Shown here: piece by piece, positions 6,629-15,398 of the stretch
Numbering within the stretch: the stretch's first letter is position 1
Layout of the letters: the number at the start of each line of letters is the position of its first letter
From: Ochromonadaceae sp. CCMP2298
Taxonomy: Eukaryota > Sar > Synurophyceae > Ochromonadales > Ochromonadaceae
Direction of reading: 5' to 3'
DNA: 15,697 nucleotides
Assembly (NCBI GenBank): GCA_026770595.1
Contig: MU633642.1
Span: forward strand, 1-15,697
Notes under the pieces: model-generated
Databases searched by the model: none
Told to the model about the DNA's origin: nothing
Seen by the model: the letters and a program-made list of their open reading frames with translations, nothing else
Made by a program: the position numbers and the translations under genes

Positions 6629-8689
6629 TTACTTCGCTGGATTAATAAGAAGATTACCGACTGCATCAATCTTAGCGTGATAACCAGGTAAAATAACGGT
6701 GGTTGAGTCCATTTCACTCACAATGGCTGGTCCCGGGATCTGCAAATCAGTTTGCATCTTATTTCGATCATAAATAGGTGTAGGGTGATATTGTCCTTCG
6801 AAATAAATCTGACTATCTGCCAACTTACATTCATCTAGAGTGTTAACCGCACTGCCTTGAGGCATGGTGGGTAACTCACCGCTACTGGCGGTAGCAATAG
6901 CGCGCACCATAACAATCTCATGGCCTTCTTCTAAGGCAAACGTAAAGAGCTGTGTATGTTCTTTGTCGAACTGAGATTTAAGTACCTCTAATCCCTGAGC
7001 TTGTAATTCAGCTAACGTAAATTCAATGGATAATTGAAACGCTTGACCGGTATATCGCACGTCTGCCTGATAAGTCACTTCTTGATCTGAGAGTGCAATA
7101 TCATCAGTAATTAAGGTGGCACTGGCTTTATGCTTTAACTCATCTAATACTGTTTCTAGTTCTACTGCAGAGGCATCTTTAAGTAGTTTAACGAAGGTTT
7201 TTGATGCTTCATCACGCACCACAGTTGTCGCATCACCGAAAGCACATAACACCCCAGGACCTGGAGGAATAATAGTAGGCCAAGCTTGAGTCAAAATTCC
7301 CAGTGCATTGGCATGTAATGGACCCGCGCCACCAAAACCAACCAGAGCAAAATCTCTTGGATCAAATCCTTGCTCCACAGATACCAATCGTAACGCACCA
7401 AACATGGCTTCGTTGGCAATCTTAACAATACCTTCCGCGGCTTCTTCTATTGTTAAATCCATAGCATCAGCAACTTTCTTGACTGCCGCCACTGCCGCAT
7501 CTTTATCTATCGCCATTGCGCCGCCAAGTTGCACATTCGAGGGCAAATAACCTAATACAACATTTGCATCACACACTGTAGGTTCAGTTCCACCTTTCAT
7601 ATAGGCTGCAGGTCCAGGCTTAGCACCGGCTGATTCAGGCCCAACACGTAACGCTTTGGTAAGTTCAGGTACAAAGGCTAATGACCCTCCACCAGCACCC
7701 ACTGTGCGTACATCAACCGATGGCGCACGTACTGTTACATCTCCGACTCTGGTTTCACGTCTGACCCGGGCTTTGGCGTTTTGGATCAAGGCGACATCTG
7801 TGGATGTTCCGCCCATATCAAATGTCAAAATGTCGTTGAATCCGGCTTTTTTACAAAAATGCATGGCACCTGATACGCCCCCTGCAGGTCCAGACATCAA
7901 AAGATTAACCGGACTTTCAGCTGATGCTCTAGCGGATGCTAGCCCCCCATCTGATCGCAAGATAGAAAGATGTAAGTCTTCACCCATAGTGGCTATTAAA
8001 GATCGATTTAAATTATCTACATACCTTGCTACTTCTGGGCGCACATAACTATTCACAACAGTGGTTTCTGTACGTTCGTATTCCTGCATTTCAGGGACTA
8101 AATCACTGGATATTGAAATAGGAATATCCGTAAATATTTCTGCAGCGACTTCTTTAGCCCTCTGTTCGTGAGCACCATTTAAGTAGGCATTAATAAAACA
8201 AATAGTCAGTGCTTCAACTTGACCGGTGTTTTTTAAGGTGGTTAACGAAGCGCGAAGTGCGGCTTCGTCTAAGGTATCCACTGTCTCACCATTTGCGCCC
8301 ATTCTCTCATCGGCTTCAATCGTTAATTCGAGCGGGGCCAATAAGGGTTTTTTCACAAAACTCACCCAACCGCCTAGACCACCCGGGCAGAACGAGCGAG
8401 CAACTTGTAAAACCTGCTTGTAACCTTTAGTCGTCACTAGACCTACTTTTGCGCCTTTTCCTGTTAAGACTGCATTTGTGGCCACTGTGGTACCGTGCAT
8501 CACACGACTAATTTCCTTAGGGTCTATACCAGACTCTCGGCAAATTCTATCGATACCATTTAACACCCCAATAGAGGAGTCCTCGGGAGTGGATGGCACC
8601 TTAGCTGTATGAGTTTGCCCATTCACTTCGTTAATTAGTAACAAGTCAGTGAACGTTCCACCCACATCAACACCTAATCTATAACTCAT
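6629..8689 (-). CDS. Hydantoinase A / oxoprolinase-family ATP-dependent subunit (HyuA-like)
   Basis: A 686-residue HyuA-family protein of normal length. It has the ASKHA-type nucleotide-binding motifs: DVGGTFTD (8-15), HGTTVATNA (65-73), SGPAGGV (266-272), FDMGGTSTDV (290-299) and GAGGGS (331-336), then the AGAKPGP segment (354-360) and a GFGGAGPLHA motif. The Hydant_A_N domain spans about 3-185 and the Hydantoinase_A domain about 200-490; the rest is the C-terminal region. With HyuB it should phosphorylate and hydrolyse a cyclic amide, or carboxylate a ketone if it belongs to the acetone-carboxylase side. No third, gamma-type carboxylase subunit is nearby, and an amidase follows, so ring hydrolysis is favoured. 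The ATG is preceded by TTGGAG at good spacing. It lies 37 bases after the lyase gene. Confidence 0.92.
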   Translation of the reverse strand: MSYRLGVDVGGTFTDLLLINEVNGQTHTAKVPSTPEDSSIGVLNGIDRICRESGIDPKEISRVMHGTTVATNAVLTGKGAKVGLVTTKGYKQVLQVARSFCPGGLGGWVSFVKKPLLAPLELTIEADERMGANGETVDTLDEAALRASLTTLKNTGQVEALTICFINAYLNGAHEQRAKEVAAEIFTDIPISISSDLVPEMQEYERTETTVVNSYVRPEVARYVDNLNRSLIATMGEDLHLSILRSDGGLASARASAESPVNLLMSGPAGGVSGAMHFCKKAGFNDILTFDMGGTSTDVALIQNAKARVRRETRVGDVTVRAPSVDVRTVGAGGGSLAFVPELTKALRVGPESAGAKPGPAAYMKGGTEPTVCDANVVLGYLPSNVQLGGAMAIDKDAAVAAVKKVADAMDLTIEEAAEGIVKIANEAMFGALRLVSVEQGFDPRDFALVGFGGAGPLHANALGILTQAWPTIIPPGPGVLCAFGDATTVVRDEASKTFVKLLKDASAVELETVLDELKHKASATLITDDIALSDQEVTYQADVRYTGQAFQLSIEFTLAELQAQGLEVLKSQFDKEHTQLFTFALEEGHEIVMVRAIATASSGELPTMPQGSAVNTLDECKLADSQIYFEGQYHPTPIYDRNKMQTDLQIPGPAIVSEMDSTTVILPGYHAKIDAVGNLLINPAK

Positions 8690-8726
8690 GTTTTACTCCA
8701 ATATCCGGCGACGTTTAGTATGCAGA

Positions 8727-9629
8727 TTAATTAAGATAATAATTTTCAATCCAAGGTTTGGCGTTTCCACCTGAGGCAGTACCAGTCAATTCGATGGCTA
8801 AGTCTGCCGCTTTAATTAAAAGTGCCATATCGATACCCGTAGAAAATCCCATTTGTTCTACCATCATAACGACATCTTCGGTGGCCACATTACCACTGGC
8901 ACCTGGTGCAAATGGACAGCCGCCTAGTCCGGCGATGGACGCATCAAACTTTCTTATTCCTGCTGTTATCGCCGCATAAACATTGGCGAGACCCATGGCT
9001 CTGGTGTCATGAAAATGACAGGACAACTGAGCAAGATCAAAATGACTAGCCATGGCTTCCATCAGTTGATTGACCTCTAAAGGGTTAGCAGCACCAATGG
9101 TATCTGCTATAACGATACTTGAAGCACCCGCTTGCAGTAATTGCTCAGTGACACTAAACACACTATCTGCACTGATTTTCCCTTCAAAAGGACAGGCCCA
9201 AGCGGTGGCCACATAAGCTTGTACATTTGCCCCTTGTTCTTTGGCCACTTTGAGTACGTCTTTACTGACACTGATACTATCCTCTGTGGACATACGAATA
9301 TTTTTCAGATTCATGGTATTTGATGCGGCAACCACTAATGACATCACCGGAACCTGCGCTGACATCGCTAACTCAAATCCCTTCATGTTGGGTATTAAGG
9401 CAGAAAGTAAGCTTGTGCTGTTTTTAAGTACCGCAAACAACTCCGCAGTACCGGCCATAGCGGGCACTGCTTTAGGAGAGACAAAAGCCCCCACCTCTAT
9501 CTCAGGTACTTTGGCATCCATCAATGCACTGATTAAACTAAGTCGTTGTTCTATAGTTAATAATTTAGGCTGATTTTGCAAACCATCTCGAGGACCTACA
9601 TCGTTAATTGTTATATGCTTGGGAACCAT
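8727..9629 (-). CDS. HMG-CoA lyase-family acyl-CoA lyase (citramalyl-CoA lyase candidate)
   Basis: A 300-residue TIM-barrel lyase of the HMGL-like family. The catalytic features are present: GPRDGLQN (12-19) with R14 and D15, metal ligands H205 and H207 in CHFHDTR, N247 in GASGN, and the catalytic-loop cysteine C238 in GLGGCPF. The enzyme should cleave a 3-hydroxy-3-methyl-type acyl-CoA by retro-Claisen reaction. HMG-CoA lyase gives acetoacetate and acetyl-CoA; the related R-citramalyl-CoA lyase gives pyruvate and acetyl-CoA. The segment after HFHD reads TRAMGLANV instead of the TYGQALANT of human HMGCL, which I take as a hint of a different substrate. Its ATG overlaps the CoA-transferase stop by one base (TAATG), so product and substrate probably flow directly between them. 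Confidence 0.9.
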   Translation of the reverse strand: MVPKHITINDVGPRDGLQNQPKLLTIEQRLSLISALMDAKVPEIEVGAFVSPKAVPAMAGTAELFAVLKNSTSLLSALIPNMKGFELAMSAQVPVMSLVVAASNTMNLKNIRMSTEDSISVSKDVLKVAKEQGANVQAYVATAWACPFEGKISADSVFSVTEQLLQAGASSIVIADTIGAANPLEVNQLMEAMASHFDLAQLSCHFHDTRAMGLANVYAAITAGIRKFDASIAGLGGCPFAPGASGNVATEDVVMMVEQMGFSTGIDMALLIKAADLAIELTGTASGGNAKPWIENYYLN

Positions 9630-10831
9630 TAACTCACCACCTCTGCAGCCCTTAGAATGGCAACATCCTCAGAACTCATACCTAACAAATCATGTAATAC
9701 TTTGTTGGTGTGTTCACCTAAAGCAGGCGCAGCACTGAAACTTTCTTCGTTGCTTCTAGAAAATTTAATCGGGTTACCGGGTCCTTTGGTTTTGTGGCCT
9801 TGCGGGTCAGATAACTCCACTACCATATTACGATGTAATACTTGGGGATCACTCAGGGCTTGAGAAAACTTATTCACCGGAGCACAAGGAATACGCGCAG
9901 CTTCAAGCAACGCCAACCAATGGCTAGAGCTTTGTGTTGATAGAGTTTCGTTTAATGTGGCATTAATAAAATGCTGATCTTTAAAACGACCTGGTTGGGT
10001 ATCGTATTCAGGTTTGTCTAAACCATCAATTTGCACCACTTGTTTCAAATTTTGCCAAAAATTATCGGTGATAACAGCGATAACAATTTGTCCATCGCTG
10101 GTACTGAATGTGTTGTATGGCACATGCACAAAATGTGAATTACCAATTGGATAGGGATCCTTACCTGAGATAAAATGCATGGTTGCCATATAATTTAATA
10201 ACGATATTTGGCAATCCAGCATAGAAATATCAACGTCTTGCCCCTCGCCACTTTTCTCCCGCTCCAGCAATGCAGCTTGAATGCCCATAACAGCAAACAT
10301 TCCACCGCCTAAATCACCAATAGGTATACCCGCTCGCACTTGCTGATCCGCATTGGCACCAGTAATGGACATACCACCACCCATAGCTTGAGCAACTTGA
10401 TCAAAAGCCGGACGTTTAAAACCCGGACCATCATTACCAAAACCGGTGATGGAACAACTAATAATACGAGGATTTACTTGCTTTAAATGTGCATGATCAA
10501 TTTTGAGCCGTGTTGGCACACCTGCTCCAAAATTATTGATTACCACATCCGACTTTTTAACTAAGTCGTAAAACAATTCGAGGCCTTTGGCCGTTTTCAG
10601 ATCGATACAAACGCTTTGTTTGTTTCGATTTAGGGTAATAAAATACGCCCCCATGCCATTAATAGAATTTTCTGGATCAGTGGCTAAGAGTTTGCGGGTT
10701 CCCTCTCCCTTAAGTGGTTCAACTTTTATGGTCTCCGCTCCTAAATCGGCTAATATCATGCCGCAATAAGGTCCAGATAACATATGCGTTAAATCAAGAA
10801 TACGTGTGCCTGACAATGGTTTATTAGTCAC
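9629..10831 (-). CDS. Family III CoA-transferase (CaiB/BaiF type)
   Basis: A 400-residue family III (formyl-CoA transferase/CaiB) enzyme of standard length. It begins with the typical LSGTRILDLTHMLSGPYCGMILADLGAETIKVE pattern (6-38; key features are the GP..G turn and LGA.VIKVE-like strand). The catalytic aspartate is D173 in PIGDLGGGMFA, the position of Asp169 in formyl-CoA transferase. The enzyme should move CoA from a donor such as succinyl-CoA or acetyl-CoA to a carboxylic acid. The one-base overlap with the lyase gene suggests the acceptor is the lyase substrate, as in succinyl-CoA:citramalate CoA-transferase systems. The start is GTG, preceded by TTGGAG nine bases away. It follows the receptor gene after 48 bases that include a hairpin. 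Confidence 0.92.
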   Translation of the reverse strand: MTNKPLSGTRILDLTHMLSGPYCGMILADLGAETIKVEPLKGEGTRKLLATDPENSINGMGAYFITLNRNKQSVCIDLKTAKGLELFYDLVKKSDVVINNFGAGVPTRLKIDHAHLKQVNPRIISCSITGFGNDGPGFKRPAFDQVAQAMGGGMSITGANADQQVRAGIPIGDLGGGMFAVMGIQAALLEREKSGEGQDVDISMLDCQISLLNYMATMHFISGKDPYPIGNSHFVHVPYNTFSTSDGQIVIAVITDNFWQNLKQVVQIDGLDKPEYDTQPGRFKDQHFINATLNETLSTQSSSHWLALLEAARIPCAPVNKFSQALSDPQVLHRNMVVELSDPQGHKTKGPGNPIKFSRSNEESFSAAPALGEHTNKVLHDLLGMSSEDVAILRAAEVVS

Positions 10832-10857
10832 TGTAAACTACTCCAATAAATAATAGA

Positions 10858-10873
10858 GGAGCCTTGCGGCTCC
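10858..10873 (-). terminator. GC-rich GNRA hairpin between receptor and CoA-transferase genes
   Basis: In the minus-strand RNA, GGAGCC and GGCUCC form a perfect 6-bp stem closed by a GCAA tetraloop, six bases past the receptor stop codon. It is followed by UCUAUUAUUUAUU, which is U-rich but interrupted. This could be a partial terminator that lowers enzyme-gene transcription relative to the receptor, or a 3' end stabiliser after RNA processing. Confidence 0.5.
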
Positions 10874-10879
10874 CACACA

Positions 10880-13480
10880 CTAGAAACGATATGTAAAGTC
10901 GATACCGTAAGAATCACGTGCTGAAGGTTGGATGAAAGAACCACCAAACTCAGGAGTAGGAATAATTTCTTGCAAATATTTCTCGTCCGTTAAGTTTTTA
11001 GCCCATAGAGCCAAGTTCCAATCTTCTGCATCAAAGCTGACCCTTAGGTTAACTGTGCTGTACGCATCACGACTTGCATTGTCAAAATTAACTGGATGTG
11101 GTCCTGGAGGTACACCGCCGCCCAAAGTGCCAAAAAAGTCCCAAATAGTGGGCAAACTTTGTGCAGTTTCTTCGGGTGCTGTACCTTGCAATGTATGGAA
11201 GTTAGTTTCGCCTACATACTGCCAATCTAATCGAGTAGTCATAAATACATCAGCAGTCAGGGTGTAGTCCCAACTTACTCCAAAAGTAAACGTTTCATCC
11301 GCTGCTTGGGGAGCCTTATTACCCACAGAAAGTGGACGGTTGCGGTTTTCTTTAATTTCACTGTCCAATAAACCCATACCACCAAACACTGTGATGTCTT
11401 CAGTCACTTGGGCGCTGACATCTAATTCAAAACCTTGAATAGCTAATTCCTCGATAGTAGTCACAGCACGCAATAGACCAAATGGACCCGCGAAAAATTC
11501 AAAGAACTGGTTATCATCAACAGTGGTTGAGAATACAGCCGCATTCAGTTTCACTTTGTTGTTCATCATCTTCGATTTGAAACCAAGCTCGATATTAGTT
11601 GTGACTTCTTTATCGTATTCGTCTTTAACGATGAGCTGTGCATTCACCGCATCACCAGGAGTGCCATTACCATTGGCATTAAACCAAAAGTCTAAAGTTG
11701 CTTCGGTACCGATAGAGTTAAACCCACCACTTCTGAAACCTACACCATAACTGGCATACCAATTAAGGTTGTCACTCGCCGCATAACCTAAAGTCACTTT
11801 AGGTTGCCACTGGCTAAATGAGCGATTTCGATTAGGAATACCATTTGGATTGGCATTAAAGGCTGGATTGATTGGGCCCAATTCACCGTTAACGTAAGTA
11901 TTCACGTTCAGTCCAGAAGCGGTCACATTGGGTACGTTATTACTGACTTCTCTGTCTTCATAATCATATCTAAGAGCTACGGCTAATTCCCATTGCTCGT
12001 TCAGATCATATTCAAGCTGACCAAAAGCTGACATCACTGAGGTATCAAAAGTATCAGAGAATAATAAGTCAGTTGGGTTAGGGCCAGTAGGTGGCACATA
12101 AGCTTGACTTAAGTAACCTTGACCTGTATCAGCACCATAAGCGACAACCACATCACGTTCTATTTGAGCAAAATAGACACCACCGATCCATCTTAGGTCG
12201 GCATCATTATCATCTGAAGTGAAACGTAATTCACCACTCAGGTCAGATTGGCTGCGCTCTTGATATTGATAACCATCACATGATAATGGTGTGAAAGGTC
12301 CGTAGACCCCAGTGAATTCAACGCCAGGAGGAAAGACTCCAAAGGGTGCAAAAAAATCACCGAATAAGTCAGTTCTATCTGCCCCACCTAATGCACCGGG
12401 CGTATTGTTTAGGCTAGCGCGGTCGGTTTGACACTGAGGGGTCAATTCATAACCATAGAAGGTGGCACTGGTACCATCAGACAGTAGGTCTTCTTCTAAA
12501 TCGTTATAAGCTAAAACGGCGGTTACATCCATGCCATCTAAATCCCAGTCGGCTTTTAAAGATAGCTCAGTGGTGTCTTGTTTGTTGACGCCTGGTACAT
12601 TAAAAGCAAAGTTAATATCGACATCATTCACGTCTTTGTTAAATGCTGGATCAAATCCATTAGCCACAAATGACGGTAACGCAAATACGGCGTTATAATT
12701 GATTGCCCCCCCCTCGACCTTGCCCATGCTGGCACGAAAATCTAAGGTTAAATCATCGCTAGCATCCCAAATCAAACGACCGCGGATATTAGTATCTTCA
12801 AGATAATCAACCGAATCATCTGCACCAGTAAAAGTATTTTCATAAAAACCATCGGTGGTCTTATAACTAGCGGTTAAGCGACCACGAACGTTTTCTGATA
12901 ATGGCCCACTGATCACACCATTTATTCTTTGGCTATTGTTATTTCCTAAGCCTAAGGTGACTCTACCTTCTAATTCATCTGCAGGCATTTTAGTGGTGAC
13001 TATTATCGCACCTGATACAGCATTTCTACCATACAACGCCCCTTGTGGACCTTTAAGCACTTCGATTTGTGACACATCTAATAATTCTTCATTGAAACTG
13101 TTTGGGTTGGTCATCAACACCCCATCCACCACATAGGCAAAAGTACCTTCAGCATCACGGGTCGATACTATGCCGCGAATGGTTACTTGCGTATCACCCA
13201 CGTTTGCTGCATCAACCATTGTCACGTTAGGAATAAGCCCGATGAAGTCGCCAGGACGTTCGATGCCAGCACTATCAATCATCTTTTCAGAGATAGCGGT
13301 GACGGCAATAGGTACCTCCTGCAAACTCTCTGGTCGTTTACGAGAAATACTGATGATCTCAAAATCGTCCTCTTGATTAGCAGTCTCCTGGGCCACCGCT
13401 TGATTTATTCCAACTAAACTACTTGAGGACAGAGCAACAAAGATACTTGTTGCAAGTGCGCTTTTACGGAGTACTGCCAT
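10880..13480 (-). CDS. TonB-dependent outer-membrane receptor
   Basis: An 866-residue TonB-dependent receptor. The signal peptide runs to about residue 30 (QAVA before QET). A possible TonB box lies near 39-46 (DFEIISIS). The plug domain covers about 52-165 with IRGI (101-104), YVVDGV (116-121) and GPQGALYGRNAVSGAI (144-159). The rest is a 22-strand beta-barrel ending in FTYRF with a terminal phenylalanine, the outer-membrane insertion signal. C350 and C401 are probably paired in an extracellular loop. It should import a bound ligand across the outer membrane using TonB energy; the ligand is not evident. Start ATG has a GGGAGA site eight bases upstream. Only 18 bases separate it from the regulator stop, so it is probably cotranscribed. 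The operon suggests it takes up the pathway substrate. Confidence 0.95.
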   Translation of the reverse strand: MAVLRKSALATSIFVALSSSSLVGINQAVAQETANQEDDFEIISISRKRPESLQEVPIAVTAISEKMIDSAGIERPGDFIGLIPNVTMVDAANVGDTQVTIRGIVSTRDAEGTFAYVVDGVLMTNPNSFNEELLDVSQIEVLKGPQGALYGRNAVSGAIIVTTKMPADELEGRVTLGLGNNNSQRINGVISGPLSENVRGRLTASYKTTDGFYENTFTGADDSVDYLEDTNIRGRLIWDASDDLTLDFRASMGKVEGGAINYNAVFALPSFVANGFDPAFNKDVNDVDINFAFNVPGVNKQDTTELSLKADWDLDGMDVTAVLAYNDLEEDLLSDGTSATFYGYELTPQCQTDRASLNNTPGALGGADRTDLFGDFFAPFGVFPPGVEFTGVYGPFTPLSCDGYQYQERSQSDLSGELRFTSDDNDADLRWIGGVYFAQIERDVVVAYGADTGQGYLSQAYVPPTGPNPTDLLFSDTFDTSVMSAFGQLEYDLNEQWELAVALRYDYEDREVSNNVPNVTASGLNVNTYVNGELGPINPAFNANPNGIPNRNRSFSQWQPKVTLGYAASDNLNWYASYGVGFRSGGFNSIGTEATLDFWFNANGNGTPGDAVNAQLIVKDEYDKEVTTNIELGFKSKMMNNKVKLNAAVFSTTVDDNQFFEFFAGPFGLLRAVTTIEELAIQGFELDVSAQVTEDITVFGGMGLLDSEIKENRNRPLSVGNKAPQAADETFTFGVSWDYTLTADVFMTTRLDWQYVGETNFHTLQGTAPEETAQSLPTIWDFFGTLGGGVPPGPHPVNFDNASRDAYSTVNLRVSFDAEDWNLALWAKNLTDEKYLQEIIPTPEFGGSFIQPSARDSYGIDFTYRF

Positions 13481-13498
13481 TGTGTTTCTCCCATTGTT

Positions 13499-15349
13499 TT
13501 ATTTTAGATTTATGTGTTTAAGTCTTCGCCATAAGGTTGTTTGACTCAACCCAAGGTAATGAGCGACCTGTTGCTTATTGCCGTTGAATCTATGCATTGC
13601 GTCTACTACCAGTTGCAACTCTTTTTTTCTAACCAAAGCTTGGTCGTTATTAAATGTTGTATCTAAAAATAATTCTGGGGAAATCTCGCGCAAAATGTGT
13701 CTAATATTTGAGAGATCTTCTGCCATTTGTACAGATGCAATAACTCTTTCAAGGACATTTTCTAATTCACGCACGTTACCAGGCCACGAATAACTTACTA
13801 AGTCACCTAAGATTTCAGTAAGTATTTCGTCAACTGTAAACTGGGATTGATAACTGGTGATAAAGCGAAAAAGTTTCTGCTCTGCAATACTAGCGATATC
13901 CTCAGGGCGATCCCGTAGAGGTGGGATATCAATATTAAATACATTAAGTCTAAAAAATAAATCTTCCCGAAACTTGCCTTCAACGACTAGCTGTTTGAGT
14001 TCTTTATTGGATGCAGCGACCACTTTTAAATTAGCAGGTTTTTCTTCATTAGAGCCTAAAGGTCGATAATGACGCTCTTGCAAGAACCGCAGCAGCTTTG
14101 ATTGTTGATCAAGTGCCAACTCACTGATTTCATCAAGAAATAACACCCCATCTTGCGCTTCTTCAATAAGTCCTTTTCTGCCACCTCGTTTGGCTCCAGT
14201 ATAGGCACCGTCTCGATGTCCAAAGAGCTCTCCTTCAAACAATTCGGTAGGAATGGATGAGCAGTTAAGGGCGACAAAGTGACCTTCTGAAAATGGACTA
14301 GCTTCATGTACCGAACGTGCAATGAGCTCTTTACCTGTCCCAGATTCGCCATAAATCAAGACATTACTGGGTGAGGAAGAAAATGCCCTAACCTGCTGCA
14401 TCACTTTTTGTATAGCAGATGATTCAAAGACTAATTCATGACGAGAAGAGGCTTTCACTTTTTCTGGTTTGGGTTTTTTTCTATATAACTGGTAAATATA
14501 GAGGGATTTGCCTTTTGTCATCACACAATCTTGATGGAACCACCAGTCAATACCTTGAATACGACACTCACCGTCTGTGGGACGGGTTATTTCTTCGGAG
14601 TAAATGAGATTTTCCAAATCTGAACAGTTGTCGTTTTCCACACCTAAATCGTGCCTAGCGGCTTGATTAAAAATAATGGACTGACCATCTTCGTCGGTCA
14701 TAAAAATCGGTGTTTTTGATTGTTTCAACAACCAGTTAGTTAACGCAGCACCTTGATTCGTCACTGACTGTTCATTGGCTATTCGAATGGCACTAGCAAT
14801 GGTTTGGCGACAGGAGTCCGCACTGTATAACAAAAAAGAAGGGATACCATGTTGGGTAGCTAAACCGCACACCAAACTAGCCCCGACATAAGCAATATTC
14901 GGCTGCTGACGTGTTAACTGAAATAATTCACGGGCTTGTTCGGCAGTGGTATAAATTTCCTCTTGCACCGTGACATTCAATGCCGCTTCTAACACGGGCA
15001 CAACAGGTGACGCTTCAGAAAAATTAATCATCACTATTTTGCGAGCCACTTGGGCAGCACGTTTTAATGCTGAAATAATATCTGTGACACTGCAATCTAA
15101 GGACACAACGGGTAACTCTAAGGCAGACTTCAAGTAGGCTGCATTAGAGCCAGCACTAACAATTACATCGGGTAAAAAACTACTAATATGTTCATCTATT
15201 TCCGATACACTGCCGACTATGGCATCGAATAATTTAAATTTAGCCTGCCCCCCAAATTCGGGCAAAACACTTGTCATCAGCTGACTAAATTCTTTATGAC
15301 CAAAGATTAAAATCCTCACTGCTTGGGTTTTTGTATTCACTTTATTCAC
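13499..15349 (-). CDS. Sigma-54-dependent activator with PrpR-type sensor, PAS and Fis-type HTH
   Basis: From the GTG at 15349 the protein has 616 residues. Domains in order: PrpR_N ligand-sensing domain (about 10-195), PAS (about 205-290), AAA+ sigma-54 activator domain (about 305-535) with Walker A GESGTGKE (334-341), the sigma-54 contact loop GAYTGA (381-386, a variant of GAFTGA), Walker B GVLFLDE (401-407) and GNVRELENV (524-532), and a Fis-type helix-turn-helix (about 589-613). The frame is open 27 codons further to an ATG at 15430, but that N-terminus is serine-rich and unlike the family, whereas the GTG has GGAGAG seven bases upstream. PrpR senses 2-methylcitrate, so a small branched carboxylate is a plausible effector here. 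It probably drives its own operon through the upstream -24/-12 site. Confidence 0.93.
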   Translation of the reverse strand: MNKVNTKTQAVRILIFGHKEFSQLMTSVLPEFGGQAKFKLFDAIVGSVSEIDEHISSFLPDVIVSAGSNAAYLKSALELPVVSLDCSVTDIISALKRAAQVARKIVMINFSEASPVVPVLEAALNVTVQEEIYTTAEQARELFQLTRQQPNIAYVGASLVCGLATQHGIPSFLLYSADSCRQTIASAIRIANEQSVTNQGAALTNWLLKQSKTPIFMTDEDGQSIIFNQAARHDLGVENDNCSDLENLIYSEEITRPTDGECRIQGIDWWFHQDCVMTKGKSLYIYQLYRKKPKPEKVKASSRHELVFESSAIQKVMQQVRAFSSSPSNVLIYGESGTGKELIARSVHEASPFSEGHFVALNCSSIPTELFEGELFGHRDGAYTGAKRGGRKGLIEEAQDGVLFLDEISELALDQQSKLLRFLQERHYRPLGSNEEKPANLKVVAASNKELKQLVVEGKFREDLFFRLNVFNIDIPPLRDRPEDIASIAEQKLFRFITSYQSQFTVDEILTEILGDLVSYSWPGNVRELENVLERVIASVQMAEDLSNIRHILREISPELFLDTTFNNDQALVRKKELQLVVDAMHRFNGNKQQVAHYLGLSQTTLWRRLKHINLK

Positions 15350-15387
15350 AATGCTCTCTCCAGATCCGGAGGACTGACAACTAGAGG

Positions 15388-15398
15388 TTGAATAAAAG
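15388..15398 (-). promoter_or_regulatory. Operator-like half-site copy
   Basis: The plus-strand string TTGAATAAAAG repeats exactly the right half of the dyad at 15432-15449 (15439-15449), but here the left arm is missing. It lies in the presumed leader about 40 bases before the GTG start. It may be a weak secondary site. Confidence 0.3.

Noticed and set aside
7656-8048. 130-codon open frame on the plus strand
   Set aside because: It is antisense to the HyuA-like gene, with low-complexity P/T/S-rich composition and no recognisable domain; it reflects codon bias of the real gene.
4745-8689. HyuA/HyuB as an acetone-carboxylase-type ketone carboxylase
   Set aside because: No small gamma subunit is encoded nearby and an amidase follows directly; kept as an alternative but not the main call.
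9241-9573. 110-codon open frame on the plus strand
   Set aside because: It is antisense to the lyase gene, which has clear catalytic motifs; there is no ribosome-binding site or family resemblance.
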